Positions 48,866-58,086 of a DNA stretch of 59,950 nt are shown in pieces. The notes beneath the pieces are model-generated. The model made no database searches, was not told where the DNA came from, and was given only the letters and a program-made list of their open reading frames with translations. The stretch is from Thioalkalivibrio versutus. Its GTDB lineage: Bacteria > Pseudomonadota > Gammaproteobacteria > Ectothiorhodospirales > Ectothiorhodospiraceae. A program made the position numbers and the translations under genes. Positions within the stretch are counted from its first letter, which is position 1, and each line of letters begins with the position of its first letter. The DNA lies in the NCBI RefSeq assembly GCF_001999325.1, contig NZ_MVAR01000039.1, positions 1-59,950 on the forward strand. Direction: 5' to 3'.

Positions 48866-49537
48866 ATGGCGATTACCGACTGGCCCGCGGCCGAGCGCCC
48901 GCGGGAGAGGCTGATCGAACGCGGCGCGGCCGCGCTTTCGGATGCGGAGTTGCTGGCAATCTTTCTGCGCACCGGCGTGGCCGGCAAGAGCGCGGTGGAT
49001 GTCGCGCGGGACCTGCTCAGCCGCTTCGGCGGGCTGCGGCCTTTATTACAGGCGGATCAGGCGGGGTTTTGCGCCGCCCCGGGGCTGGGGGATGCCAAGT
49101 ACGCCCAGCTCCAGGCCGTGCTGGAGATGGGGCGCCGCCACCTGGCGGCCGATCTGGAGCGCGGCGATGCACTGACCTCGCCCGCGACCACCCGGCAGTT
49201 CCTGGCGGCGCGCCTGCGTGACTATCCCTTTGAGGTCTTCGGCGTGCTGTTCCTCGATAACCGCCACCGCGTGATCGCCTTTGAGGAACTCTTTCGCGGC
49301 ACCATCGACGGTGCCTCCGTGCACCCGCGCGAGGTTGTGCGGCGCGCGCTGCACCACAACGCGGCGGCTGTGATCCTGGCCCATAACCACCCCTCGGGCG
49401 TGGCCGAGCCGTCGCGTTCGGATGTCGCCATCACCCGCCGCCTGACCGACGCCCTGGGGCTGGTGGACATCCGCGTCCTCGATCACGTGATCGTCGCCGA
49501 CGAGGCCGTCTCCCTCGCCGAACGCGGCGAGCTGTAG
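48866..49537 (+). CDS. radC: RadC-family JAB-domain protein
   Basis: A 223-residue protein with an N-terminal helix-hairpin-helix region ([34 protein letters not shown]) and a C-terminal MPN/JAB metal domain ([17 protein letters not shown]). The name comes from the family; a DNA repair role for RadC is doubtful. Start ATG 48866 after CAGGGAGG; two GTG codons just upstream are alternatives. It converges on bioF across a REP-like element. Confidence 0.92.
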   Translation: MAITDWPAAERPRERLIERGAAALSDAELLAIFLRTGVAGKSAVDVARDLLSRFGGLRPLLQADQAGFCAAPGLGDAKYAQLQAVLEMGRRHLAADLERGDALTSPATTRQFLAARLRDYPFEVFGVLFLDNRHRVIAFEELFRGTIDGASVHPREVVRRALHHNAAAVILAHNHPSGVAEPSRSDVAITRRLTDALGLVDIRVLDHVIVADEAVSLAERGEL

Positions 49538-49609
49538 GGGGAGGCTGACCCAGTCGCACGTCTGCGTTGCAACGCGGTGAGCTGCCGGCCGCTGGTCCGG
49601 CACTAAATG

Positions 49610-49709
49610 GTCATGGCGAGGAGCCGCAGGCGACGAAGCAATCTGCCGATATTCTCTCCCGGGGCATCCGGATGGTGATTGTTTCGTCGCTTTGCTCCCC
49701 GCAATGACG
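49610..49709. repeat. REP/MITE-like palindromic repeat between radC and bioF
   Basis: Left arm about 49610-49643 (GTCATGGCGAGGAGCCGCAG, then GCGACGAAGCAATC) pairs with the right arm 49677-49708 (GATTGTTTCGTCGCTTTGCT, then CCCCGCAATGAC). It matches the widespread GCGAGGAGC...GACGAAGCAATC repeat family. The 193-bp gap holds no gene. Confidence 0.8.
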
Positions 49710-49730
49710 GTTAGAAGCTTGCGCGCGGTG

Positions 49731-50912
49731 TCACGCCGGTGTGTCCTTGAGAGCCTTTTCCAGCGCCTGCAGCAGTGCGTCGACCTGCGTTTGGGTGTGG
49801 GCGGCGGACAGGGTGATGCGCAGGCGGGCCTCGCCTTCCGGGACGGTCGGGGGGCGGATCGCGGGGACCAGGAAGCCGGCCTCGAACAGTCGCTCGGCGA
49901 CGGCGCTCGCGCGAGTGGCGGTGCCCAGGGTGACAGGCTGGATGGGTGTGAGGGGCGGTGGGTGTGGCAGGCCGAGGCGATCCAGCCCGTCGCCCAAGCG
50001 TCGCAACAGGTTCTGCAGGTGCGCGCGGCGGTCGTGGGCGGACGCGGCGATTTGCACCGAGGCCAGGGTGGCGGCGGCCAGGGCGGCCGGCATCGCGGTG
50101 GTGTAGATGTAGGGGCGCGCGGTCTGGATCAGGGTCTCGATCAGCCGTTCGGAGCCGGCCACGAAGGCCCCGGCGGTGCCGAAGCCCTTGCCCAGCGTCC
50201 CCATCAGGACCGGTACGTCGTCGCCGCCGAGACCGAAGTGCTGGCAGGTGCCGCCGCCGGTGTCGCCCAGCACTGACAGGCCGTGGGCGTCGTCCACCAT
50301 CAGCCAGGCATTGTATTCGCGCGCCAGGGCGGCGAGTTCCGGAAGTGGGGCGATATCGCCGTCCATGGAGAACACGCCGTCGGTGATGATCAGGCGCTGG
50401 CCGGTCGCGGGCGCCTTCTCCAGGCGCTCGCGCAGGTGTTCGGGCTCGGCGTGGCGGTAGCGCTGGCTGCGCGCGCCCGACAGGCGCACGGCATCGATCA
50501 GCGAGGCGTGGTTCAGGCGGTCCTCGAAGACGATGTCGTGGCGACCGACCAGGGTCTGGACCAGGGCCAGGTTGGCCATGTAGCCGGTGGAGAAGACGAG
50601 TGCCCGAGCGCGCCCGGTGAAGCGGGCCAGGGCCTGTTCCAGCTCGTCGTGGGCGCGGCTGTGACCGTTGATCAAATGGGCGGCCCCCGCACCGACGCCG
50701 TACTGATCCAGCGCCTTGCGGGCGGCGGCGGCGACCGCCGGGTCACCGGCCAGGCCCAAGTAGTCGTTCGAGCAGAAGGCAATCACGCGGTGGCCGTCGA
50801 TAACCTGTTCGGGCCGCTGTGGGCCGTCGAGCATGCGGGTGCGGCGCCATAGCCCGGCGTCGCGCACAGTGCTCAGGCGTTGCTCCAGGTAGTGATCGAG
50901 TGAGTCGCTCAT
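49731..50912 (-). CDS. bioF: 8-amino-7-oxononanoate synthase
   Basis: PLP enzyme joining pimeloyl-ACP or -CoA with alanine; 393 residues. Motifs are FCSNDYLGLAGDP, GAGAAHLINGHSRAHDELE, IITDGVFSMDGDIAPL, VDDAHGLSVLG and the PLP lysine in GTLGKGFGTAGAF. Start ATG 50912 overlaps the stop of the methyltransferase gene by ATGA. Together with bioB and that methyltransferase it forms a biotin unit; bioD is elsewhere and bioA and bioH are not in the window. Confidence 0.95.
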   Translation of the reverse strand: MSDSLDHYLEQRLSTVRDAGLWRRTRMLDGPQRPEQVIDGHRVIAFCSNDYLGLAGDPAVAAAARKALDQYGVGAGAAHLINGHSRAHDELEQALARFTGRARALVFSTGYMANLALVQTLVGRHDIVFEDRLNHASLIDAVRLSGARSQRYRHAEPEHLRERLEKAPATGQRLIITDGVFSMDGDIAPLPELAALAREYNAWLMVDDAHGLSVLGDTGGGTCQHFGLGGDDVPVLMGTLGKGFGTAGAFVAGSERLIETLIQTARPYIYTTAMPAALAAATLASVQIAASAHDRRAHLQNLLRRLGDGLDRLGLPHPPPLTPIQPVTLGTATRASAVAERLFEAGFLVPAIRPPTVPEGEARLRITLSAAHTQTQVDALLQALEKALKDTPA

Positions 50913-51661
50913 GGGCGCAGGCCCGCGCGCAGGAAGATCGGCCAGTGCACCCGTGCCGGCATGCTCGGGTTGGACCACAGGGCTTGCAGGGCCGGCGCCA
51001 GCGCAGCCAGTGGGTCCTGGCCGGCGGCGCGGGCGCGGCGGATCGCGGACCAGGTACCGAGATAGCCCAGCAGGGTGGCGCGGTCCCATTCGCGCGTGAT
51101 GCGAAACTCGGGCGCCTCGATCTCGGGCCAGGGAAACGGCAGGTCGCGGTAGTGGTTGCGGATGTGCTGGCGCTCTTCCGGCCACCAGGGGGCCAAGGTG
51201 GCATCGTGAAAGTCGATCAGCAGGTGGTCCAGTGCCGGGTCCTCGGCCCGCAGCACGCCGTAGCCCCAGATCGCCAGGAGTCCGTCCGGGCGCAGGACGC
51301 GGGCGACCTCGTCGTGGAACTCGGTGTGGCGGAACCAGTGCGCGGCCTGGGCCACACAGGCGAGGTCGACCGAGCCATCGGCCAGAGCACAGGCCTCGGC
51401 GGCACAGGCGACGCGGTCGATCCCGGAGTGATCCGGCAGTGTGGCCAGCAGCGATGGGGCGGCGTCCGTGGCGAAGACCTGCGAGAAGTGGGGCGCCAGG
51501 CCCCGCGCGGCCTGGCCGTTGCCGCTGGCACAGTCCCAGGCGCGCTCGTGGTGCGGAGTGTGCGCCGCCAGCCAGTCAAACAGCTCGGCCGGGTAGTCCG
51601 GGCGGTGGCGGCCGTAAGCGTTAGCCACCGCCGAGAAATGGTCGGGGAAGCCGCCGCTCAC
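50909..51661 (-). CDS. Class I SAM methyltransferase between bioB and bioF (possible BioC substitute)
   Basis: A 250-residue methyltransferase. Motif I reads WDCASGNGQAARGL (not the usual GxGxG with DxGCGTG of BioC), then FATDAAPSLL and VAQAAHWFRHTEFHDEV. It belongs to the methyltransferase-11 type, with a C-terminal region rich in Arg and Trp. It starts with GTG (51661), 12 bases after bioB, and is coupled to bioF. In biotin operons this place is usually held by bioC or bioH, so malonyl-ACP methylation is a reasonable but unproven idea. Confidence 0.7.
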   Translation of the reverse strand: MSGGFPDHFSAVANAYGRHRPDYPAELFDWLAAHTPHHERAWDCASGNGQAARGLAPHFSQVFATDAAPSLLATLPDHSGIDRVACAAEACALADGSVDLACVAQAAHWFRHTEFHDEVARVLRPDGLLAIWGYGVLRAEDPALDHLLIDFHDATLAPWWPEERQHIRNHYRDLPFPWPEIEAPEFRITREWDRATLLGYLGTWSAIRRARAAGQDPLAALAPALQALWSNPSMPARVHWPIFLRAGLRP

Positions 51662-51673
51662 CGCCGGTCTGGC

Positions 51674-52669
51674 TCAGGCCGAGGCGGAGGCTGACTGGTC
51701 CGATTTCGCAGGGGCTTCCGGGCCAGTCTCCGGGCGCAGGCCCAGGCGCTCGAACAGCGCGAGGTCGTGGTTCTCGCCGGGGTTTGGCGTGGTCAGCAGG
51801 GTGTCGCCGTAGAACAGCGAGTTGGCACCTGCGAGGAAGCACAGGGCCTGCATCTCGTCGGACATCTCGGTGCGCCCGGCGGACAGGCGCACGTAGGAGG
51901 CCGGCATCAGGATGCGGGTGGCCGCGATGGTACGCACGAACTCCAGCGGGTCGAGGTGCTCGATGCCGTGCAGCGGCGTGCCCTCCACCTGGATCAGCTG
52001 GTTGATCGGCACCGACTCCGGGTGTTTTGGCAGGTTGGCCATCTGCTGCAGCAGCCGCGCACGATCGCGGCGCGACTCGCCCATGCCGAGGATGCCGCCG
52101 CAGCAGACGTTCATCCCGGCCTCGCGTACGTGCTCCAGGGTCTCGAGGCGATCGTCGTAGGTGCGCGTGCTGATGATGTGACCGTAGAACTCCGGCGAGG
52201 TGTCGAGGTTGTGGTTGTAGTAGTCCAGGCCCGCCTCGGACAGGCGTTTGGCCTGTTCGGCCTTCAGCATGCCGAGGGTCATGCAGGTCTCGAGGCCCTC
52301 GTCCTTCACCGCGCGGACCATCTCGATCACGCGCTCCAGGTTCTTGTCGGTGGGGTTGCGCCAGGCCGCGCCCATGCAGAAGCGGGTCGCGCCCTGGGCG
52401 CGGGCGTTGCGGGCCGCCTCCAGCACCTCGTCCAGCGGCAGCAGGCGTTCGCGCTCGATCTCGACCTCGTGGTGCGCGCTTTGCGGGCAGTAGGCGCAGT
52501 CCTCGGGGCAGGCCCCGGTCTTGATCGACAGCAGCGTGCTCACCTGGACCGCGTTCGGGTCGAAGTGCTCGCGGTGGACGGTCTGCGCGCGGAAGATCAG
52601 GTCATTCAGCGGCAGGTCGAGCAGGGCCTCGACCTCGTCGGTGTTCCAGTCGTGGCGGGGCGTGCTCAT
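51674..52669 (-). CDS. bioB: Biotin synthase
   Basis: Radical-SAM sulfur-insertion enzyme of 331 residues. The 4Fe-4S motif is [17 protein letters not shown], and [23 protein letters not shown] and [11 protein letters not shown] supply the 2Fe-2S and substrate sites. The ATG at 52669 overlaps the stop of the upstream membrane protein gene and has AAGGA before it. The C-terminal tail (about 20 residues, Ala/Ser rich) is longer than needed. It heads the bioB-methyltransferase-bioF unit. Confidence 0.96.
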   Translation of the reverse strand: MSTPRHDWNTDEVEALLDLPLNDLIFRAQTVHREHFDPNAVQVSTLLSIKTGACPEDCAYCPQSAHHEVEIERERLLPLDEVLEAARNARAQGATRFCMGAAWRNPTDKNLERVIEMVRAVKDEGLETCMTLGMLKAEQAKRLSEAGLDYYNHNLDTSPEFYGHIISTRTYDDRLETLEHVREAGMNVCCGGILGMGESRRDRARLLQQMANLPKHPESVPINQLIQVEGTPLHGIEHLDPLEFVRTIAATRILMPASYVRLSAGRTEMSDEMQALCFLAGANSLFYGDTLLTTPNPGENHDLALFERLGLRPETGPEAPAKSDQSASASA

Positions 52670-53124
52670 AGATGATGTTCCTTGTCGGCTTCGGCGGGGA
52701 TCTCGACGTCCGTCCAGGGCTCGCGATAGATATTGAACAGGGCGTAGATCGTCCACGGCAGCAGGATGGCCGCGGCGATTGCCCAGTAGGCGCGGTAGTA
52801 GTTCAGATCCGGCGGAAAGAAGGTGGCGACCCCGATCAGCAGGCCCATCAGGGCGTAGTAGCGATAGGCGGCCCACTGCGTGAAGTGGCCGACGCGGGGA
52901 TCGGGGTGGTGCTTGTTCAGGGCGTAGACCAGCATCGAGCCGCCAAACCACAGTACCAGCGGGACGATACCCATGATCGCGGCGATGATGAAACCGACCC
53001 CGACGCCCTCGCTGCTCACCAGGAACAGCGGGATGCCGGCAATCGACACGCTGATCAGGTTGCCGATATCGAACATCGACGCGGCGCGCCGCGAGCTGCG
53101 TCCGGAGACGGTCCTGGTGGCCAT
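52666..53124 (-). CDS. Hypothetical membrane protein upstream of bioB
   Basis: A 152-residue protein with about four hydrophobic segments ([64 protein letters not shown]). It has a charged N-terminus and an acidic tail ([14 protein letters not shown]). No family is recognised. It overlaps bioB by ATGA and so probably shares its transcript; it is divergent from comF. A transport role for a biotin precursor cannot be claimed. Confidence 0.62.
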   Translation of the reverse strand: MATRTVSGRSSRRAASMFDIGNLISVSIAGIPLFLVSSEGVGVGFIIAAIMGIVPLVLWFGGSMLVYALNKHHPDPRVGHFTQWAAYRYYALMGLLIGVATFFPPDLNYYRAYWAIAAAILLPWTIYALFNIYREPWTDVEIPAEADKEHHL

Positions 53125-53160
53125 GGTCTACCCTGCATGCAAAAAGCAGAGCATACCATT

Positions 53161-53919
53161 ATGGCCCCGGACCCTTCATTGCGACCCGTTTCCAGGCGGT
53201 CTCCGGCCGCGCGTTTGAGGGCCCGGGCTGCGGCCTGCGTCGACTGGCTGGGGGAGGCCCTGTACCCCGGTCAGTGCGGACTGTGCCTGGCCCCCGGCCC
53301 GGCGATCTGCGCGGATTGCCGGGCGGATCTTGCGCCGCTCGAGCACCCCTGCCCCACCTGTGCGTTGCCCCTGCCGGTCGCCGGCGTGTGCCCGGCTTGC
53401 ATCCGCCGAGCGCCGGTCCTGGATGCGCTGCATGCCGGCTGGGCCTATGCCTGGCCGCTGGATCAGCTGATTCTGGCCTACAAGCACGGCGCCAATGCAC
53501 GGGCCGAACGCATCCTCGCGGCCCTGGCGGAGCAGGTGGCGGGCCGTCTGGTGGGCGAGAACGGCGATCTGCCCGATCTAGTGCTCCCCGTGCCGCTGCA
53601 TGGCAGGCGGCTGCGCGAGCGGGGTTTCAATCAGTCGGACTACCTGGCGCGGCGTGTGGCGGGGGTGCTGGATGTCCCGCTGGATACCCGCGGACTGCGG
53701 CGCATCCGCGCGACCGAGTCGCAGCAGGCGCTGGGTCGCAAGGCGCGGCGGCGCAATGTCCACGGTGCGTTTGCCTGGGACGGTTCGAGCCTCGCCGGGC
53801 AGCATGTGCTGGTGGTGGATGACGTGGCGACCACGGGCGCGACGCTGGCCGCACTGGCCGAAGTGCTGCGCCGCGAGGGTGCCGCACGGGTGGAGGGACT
53901 GGTCCTCGCGCGCGCCTGA
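53161..53919 (+). CDS. comF: ComF-family phosphoribosyltransferase-like protein
   Basis: A 252-residue protein with two N-terminal CxxC zinc pairs (CGLCLAPGPAICADC; CPTC...CPAC) and a C-terminal PRTase fold with the PRPP loop VLVVDDVATTGATL. LVLPVPLHGRRLRERGFNQ is the family mark. The start at 53161 is favoured; ATG 53137 is in frame and cannot be excluded. ComF is linked to natural competence but its reaction is unknown. The divergent comF-bioB layout is also common in Pseudomonas. Confidence 0.9.
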   Translation: MAPDPSLRPVSRRSPAARLRARAAACVDWLGEALYPGQCGLCLAPGPAICADCRADLAPLEHPCPTCALPLPVAGVCPACIRRAPVLDALHAGWAYAWPLDQLILAYKHGANARAERILAALAEQVAGRLVGENGDLPDLVLPVPLHGRRLRERGFNQSDYLARRVAGVLDVPLDTRGLRRIRATESQQALGRKARRRNVHGAFAWDGSSLAGQHVLVVDDVATTGATLAALAEVLRREGAARVEGLVLARA

Positions 53920-53938
53920 GGGTGTGCGGGCGCGGAAT

Positions 53939-54808
53939 TCAGGCCCCCAGGTGGTGGTCGGCGATCATCGCCAGAAGGATGACGGCGCCCAGGTAGTGGT
54001 TGTTTTTGAAGGCGCGCAGACAGTCGGCGGGTTCGCGTTCGAAGATCAGGAACTGCTGGTAGAACATCAGCATTGCCACCACCACGAGCCCGGCGGTGTA
54101 GTAGCCACCGAAATCGGCGTGCTGGCCGACGAGATAAAGCCCCAGCCACACGAGAACCTGCAGCCCGCCGGTGATCAGGCGGTCGAGTTCGCCGAAGGCG
54201 ATGGCCGTGGATTTCACCCCGATCTTCAGGTCGTCTTCGCGATCCACCATGCCATAGAAGGTGTCATACACCACCGTCCACGCCAGCACGGTTACGAACA
54301 ACAGCCAGGCCACTTCGGGCGGGTGCTCGCCGGTGACGGCGGTGAACGCCATCGGCACGGCCCAGGCAAAGGCGGCGCCGAGATGGACCTGCGGGAAGTG
54401 GTGGAAACGCTTGGAGAACGGGTAGGTGCCGGCCAGTGCCACCGCCACCAGGGAATACAGGATGGTCAGCCCATTGGTGAACAGCACCAGGACGAAGGCG
54501 ACCACGCTGAGGGCCACGAAGGTACCCAGCGCCTCGCGTGGGGTGATGGTGCCGAGCGCCAGCGGTCGGTCGCGGGTGCGCGCCACATGGCTGTCGAAGT
54601 CGCGGTCGGCGTAGTCGTTGATCGCGCAGCCCGCCGAGCGCATCAGCACCACGCCGGCGGCAAAAATGAAGATCAGGTAGGCCGGCGGCCAGCCCTCGGC
54701 CGCCACCCACAGGGCCCAGAAGGTGGGCCACAGCAACAGGTAGATGCCCACCGGGCGATCCAGCCGGATCAGGCGGGCGAGTTCCCACAGGCGTTCGCGC
54801 TCGGTCAT
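53939..54808 (-). CDS. ubiA: 4-hydroxybenzoate polyprenyltransferase
   Basis: Integral-membrane prenyltransferase of 289 residues that attaches the octaprenyl tail in ubiquinone synthesis. Both aspartate motifs are visible: AINDYADRDFD and YDTFYGMVDREDD. About eight or nine membrane helices. ATG at 54808 (MTERERLWELARL). UbiC is not adjacent, although it often is. Ends 19 bases from comF on the opposite strand. Confidence 0.94.
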   Translation of the reverse strand: MTERERLWELARLIRLDRPVGIYLLLWPTFWALWVAAEGWPPAYLIFIFAAGVVLMRSAGCAINDYADRDFDSHVARTRDRPLALGTITPREALGTFVALSVVAFVLVLFTNGLTILYSLVAVALAGTYPFSKRFHHFPQVHLGAAFAWAVPMAFTAVTGEHPPEVAWLLFVTVLAWTVVYDTFYGMVDREDDLKIGVKSTAIAFGELDRLITGGLQVLVWLGLYLVGQHADFGGYYTAGLVVVAMLMFYQQFLIFEREPADCLRAFKNNHYLGAVILLAMIADHHLGA

Positions 54809-54872
54809 GGCGGCCAAGCTTACCAGCCTTGCGGCGCCAGGGCGCCGGGTGTCGCTCCGGCGTCGGGGGGCG

Positions 54873-55439
54873 CTACAGGTGCGCCTCCAGCCATTCGTCC
54901 AGGTCGGCCGGTTCCACCTCGCCACGATGGGTGTCGAGGATGGTGCCTTCGCGGTCGATCAGTACGGTGTAGGGCAGGGCGCCGATGCGGTTGCCGTATT
55001 CCCGGCCGATCGCGACCGCGTCGTCCTGGCCGATCAGTACCGGGAATCCGATGCCGAAATCGTCGACGAAATGCTGCGTGGCTGTCTGCTCGTCCACGGC
55101 GACCGCGACGATGGTAAAGCCATCCTCCTGGTTGGCATCAAAGGTGTCCTGGAACAGCGGCATCTCCTTCTTGCAGGGCGGGCACCAGGTGGCCCAGAAG
55201 TTCAGCACGATCAGGTCGCCGTCCCACTCACTGAACTGGCGTTCTTCACCGGCGAGGTCGGGCAGGGTGAAGTCGATGCGCTGATTGCCCTGGGTCTCCT
55301 CGGCGGCGACCTCGGTGGCCGCGTTGGCAGAGGTTGCCCCGGCGTCCATCTCGGGTTCCGGGTCACCACAGGCGGTCAGGATCAGGGCGCTGGCCGTGGC
55401 GACCACCACCCCTGCGAGTGCGTGCTTGCGGTGTTTCAT
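54873..55439 (-). CDS. TlpA/ResA-like thioredoxin lipoprotein
   Basis: A 188-residue lipoprotein: lipobox LTAC at residue 24, an acidic linker, then a thioredoxin domain with WATWCPPCKKEMPLF and the cis-Pro turn ALPYTVL. It starts by ATGA overlap with the DsbD stop, so it probably gets electrons from DsbD and keeps some periplasmic partner reduced, such as apocytochrome c or a sulfur-relay protein. The exact partner is not indicated. Confidence 0.88.
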   Translation of the reverse strand: MKHRKHALAGVVVATASALILTACGDPEPEMDAGATSANAATEVAAEETQGNQRIDFTLPDLAGEERQFSEWDGDLIVLNFWATWCPPCKKEMPLFQDTFDANQEDGFTIVAVAVDEQTATQHFVDDFGIGFPVLIGQDDAVAIGREYGNRIGALPYTVLIDREGTILDTHRGEVEPADLDEWLEAHL

Positions 55440-57745
55440 GGCGTCACCCCGATGGCGCTTTCTACATGTGCCAGGAAGCGGTCGGCATTCAGGTAGCCGA
55501 CATTGCGGTAGTTGCGCAGCTCGTTGCCGTCGCGGTCATAGAAGATCATCGCCGGCGGCCCGAACAGATTGAACTGACGCATCAGGTCGCGGTGCTCGGA
55601 GGTGTTGTCGGTCACGTCGGCCTTCAGGAGGTGCACGTCGCCCATGGCCCGGATCACGCGCGGGTCCTGGAAGGTGGTGCGATCCAGCCGCACACAGTCC
55701 ACGCACCAGTCGGCGTAGAAGTCGAGAAACACCGGCTGGCCGTTTTCGCGGGCCCGGGCCACTTCGCGTTCCACGTCCTCCAGGCTGTCGACGTAGGTGA
55801 ACGCCATCTCGGTCGGCCCGGACTGCTCGCCCGTGGCCGTCACCGCGGGCTGATTGAACGTGGCCAGCGGGCGGAAGATGTCCTTGCCGCCGGTCGCCGC
55901 GCCGAGCATCAGCAGCACGCCGTAGATCAGGATCACCACACCCAGCCCCTTCCACAGGCTGTACCAGCCGGAGACATTGTCCGGCAGGGTCCTTAGTGCG
56001 CCCATGTAGACGGCGGTCACGATCAGCAGGATCGCCCACAGGAACATCGCCACCTCGCCCGGGATCACCCGTTCGAGCAGCCAGATGCCGATGGCCAGCA
56101 GGCCGACCCCAAACACCGCCTTGATGGTATCCATCCAGGGACCGGCCTTCGGTAGCAGGCGCCCGGCGGAGGTGCCGATGACCAGCAGCGGCGCCCCCAT
56201 GCCCATGCTCAGCGCGAACAGCGCGATCCCGCCCAGCACTGCATCGCCAGTGTGGCTGATGTAGAGCAGCGCCCCGATCAGCGGTGCGGTCACGCAGGGG
56301 CCGACGATCAGGGCGGAAAGGAAGCCCATGATGCCGGCGCCTGCGTAGGTGCCGCCTTCCTGCTTGTTGCTGATCTGCGAAAGCTTGCTCTGCACGCCGG
56401 CCGGCATCTGCAGCTCGTAGAAGCCGAACATCGACATCGCCAGTGCGATGAAGATGGCCACGAAGGTCCCGATAATCCAGGGGTTCTGGAAGGCCGCCTG
56501 CAGGTTGGCACCCGCCAGGCCCGCGAATACGCCGGCAATGGTGTAGGTCAGGGCCATGGCCAGCACGAACACAAGCGAGATCAGGAATGCCTTGCGTGTG
56601 GTCAGGTTCTTCTGCCCGATGATGATGTTCGACAGGATCGGGATCATCGGGAACACGCAAGGGGTGAAGGTCAGCAGCAGCCCGAAGCCGAAGAAGGCCA
56701 GGGCTACCAGCCAGATCTGGCCGTCTGCCAGCTGGGCCGCGATGCGGTCCTGCTGGGTGACCGGTGCCGCGGCCTCGTCGTCTTCCGCAGCCCCGTCGCC
56801 GGTTTCCGGAAGGGCGTCGGTGTCGGCCTCGGCGGCCAGATCGGCAGCAAAGGAAACCGAGACCTCCTGGGTCAGCGGCGGGTAGCACACGCCGGCGTCG
56901 GCGCAGCCCTGGTAGTCGATCGCCAGGGTGATGTCGGAGACGTCATCCGCGTCGCGCAGGACCGGAACAAGGATCTCGACCTGGCCCCGGTAGACCTGGC
57001 TCTCGCCAAAGAACTCGTCTTCCTGGAGCTCACCGTCCGGTGGGTTGACCGGCCCCAGCTCGATGCCATCGCCCTCGGCGATGCGCACATCCAGCTGCTC
57101 ACGGTAGAGATAGTATCCCTCGGCAATGTCGAAGCGCAGGATCGCCGCGTTCTGGCTGATCGCCTCCAGCGAGGCGGCAAAGGCCTTCTCCGGTTCCAGC
57201 AGGTCATCGGCGGCGCCGAGGTCGCCGGACAGGCTGCCCAGGTCACCCAGCGCGCTGCGTTCTTCCCCGGCATCTTCGTCCGCGCGGGTCTCGCCATTGC
57301 CGCTTGGCAGGCCGGGCAGCTCGATGGATACGGTCTGGAAGTGCGGCGGGTAGCACACGCCCAGGTCCGCGCAGCCCTGCGAGCGCGCCGTCAGCTCGAT
57401 GCTGGTGCTGTCGGCCGCCTTGATCGGCAGCTCCACCTGCACCTGGCCGCGATAGGTCTCGACGCGCCCGAAGAATTCGTCCTCGCTGACCTCGCCATCC
57501 GGGATCTCGGCCTCGCCCAGTTCCAGCCCGTCGCTTTCCGGGGTGAAGTCGAACTGCTCGCGGTACATGTAGTACTCGTCCGCGATGTCCCAGGTCAGCC
57601 GTACCGTGTCGGCGTCGATCGCCTCAGCGCTCAGGGCGAAGGCGTCATCCGGGTCCAGTAGGTCGTCCTCGAAGAGGGCGTGCGTCAGTCCCGGAGCCAG
57701 CAGGAGTGCGACCAGCAGGGTTGCCAGCCAGGTGCGCGGATTCAT
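55436..57745 (-). CDS. dsbD: Thiol:disulfide interchange protein DsbD with two alpha domains
   Basis: About 769 residues against 565 in E. coli. After a signal peptide come two successive N-terminal alpha domains: one with QGCADLGVCYPP (Cys125, Cys131) and one with QGCADAGVCYPP (Cys281, Cys287), joined by an acidic linker. Then the eight-helix beta domain (FTPCVFPMIP and GPCVTAPLIG each with a redox Cys) and a C-terminal thioredoxin gamma domain (DFYADWCVDCVRL). It moves electrons from cytoplasmic thioredoxin to the periplasm. Start ATG 57745 overlaps the cutA stop; ATG 57754 is possible. The alpha duplication is the odd feature. Confidence 0.93.
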   Translation of the reverse strand: MNPRTWLATLLVALLLAPGLTHALFEDDLLDPDDAFALSAEAIDADTVRLTWDIADEYYMYREQFDFTPESDGLELGEAEIPDGEVSEDEFFGRVETYRGQVQVELPIKAADSTSIELTARSQGCADLGVCYPPHFQTVSIELPGLPSGNGETRADEDAGEERSALGDLGSLSGDLGAADDLLEPEKAFAASLEAISQNAAILRFDIAEGYYLYREQLDVRIAEGDGIELGPVNPPDGELQEDEFFGESQVYRGQVEILVPVLRDADDVSDITLAIDYQGCADAGVCYPPLTQEVSVSFAADLAAEADTDALPETGDGAAEDDEAAAPVTQQDRIAAQLADGQIWLVALAFFGFGLLLTFTPCVFPMIPILSNIIIGQKNLTTRKAFLISLVFVLAMALTYTIAGVFAGLAGANLQAAFQNPWIIGTFVAIFIALAMSMFGFYELQMPAGVQSKLSQISNKQEGGTYAGAGIMGFLSALIVGPCVTAPLIGALLYISHTGDAVLGGIALFALSMGMGAPLLVIGTSAGRLLPKAGPWMDTIKAVFGVGLLAIGIWLLERVIPGEVAMFLWAILLIVTAVYMGALRTLPDNVSGWYSLWKGLGVVILIYGVLLMLGAATGGKDIFRPLATFNQPAVTATGEQSGPTEMAFTYVDSLEDVEREVARARENGQPVFLDFYADWCVDCVRLDRTTFQDPRVIRAMGDVHLLKADVTDNTSEHRDLMRQFNLFGPPAMIFYDRDGNELRNYRNVGYLNADRFLAHVESAIGVTP

Positions 57746-58083
57746 GAGGTGCATTGCGTTATCCAGTCCAGGTAATCGGGCAGCCCGCGTTCAATCGGCA
57801 GGGCGATGATCTCGGGTGTGTCGTAGGGGTGTTGGTCAGCCAGCTGCGTCTGGAGTTCGTTCAGGCGCGCAGGCGCGGTCTTGATCAGTAGAGTGACTTC
57901 GGAGTCGATTTCGATATTCCCTTTCCACATGTAGATCGAGCGTCCGGGCGGGAGGATATGCACGCACGCGGCCAGACCCTGTTTCACCAGGGCGCCGGCC
58001 AGGGTCTCAGCCGTGTCCGGGTCGTCGAGTGTGGTAATGACCAGCCAGGCGTGGGCGCTGGATGGCGATTGCTCATTGCTCAT
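57742..58083 (-). CDS. cutA: Divalent-ion tolerance protein CutA
   Basis: A 113-residue trimeric CutA1 protein. Seen are the ITTLDD start, GLAACVHILP, SIYMWKGNIEIDSEVTLLIKT and HPYDTPEIIALP. CutA binds divalent metals in vitro; its real role is unclear. cutA upstream of dsbD is also the E. coli order. It overlaps dsbD and is 3 bases after the HlyD-like gene, so one operon is likely for outer membrane factor, adaptor, CutA, DsbD and TlpA. Confidence 0.92.
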   Translation of the reverse strand: MSNEQSPSSAHAWLVITTLDDPDTAETLAGALVKQGLAACVHILPPGRSIYMWKGNIEIDSEVTLLIKTAPARLNELQTQLADQHPYDTPEIIALPIERGLPDYLDWITQCTS

Positions 58084-58086
58084 GTA

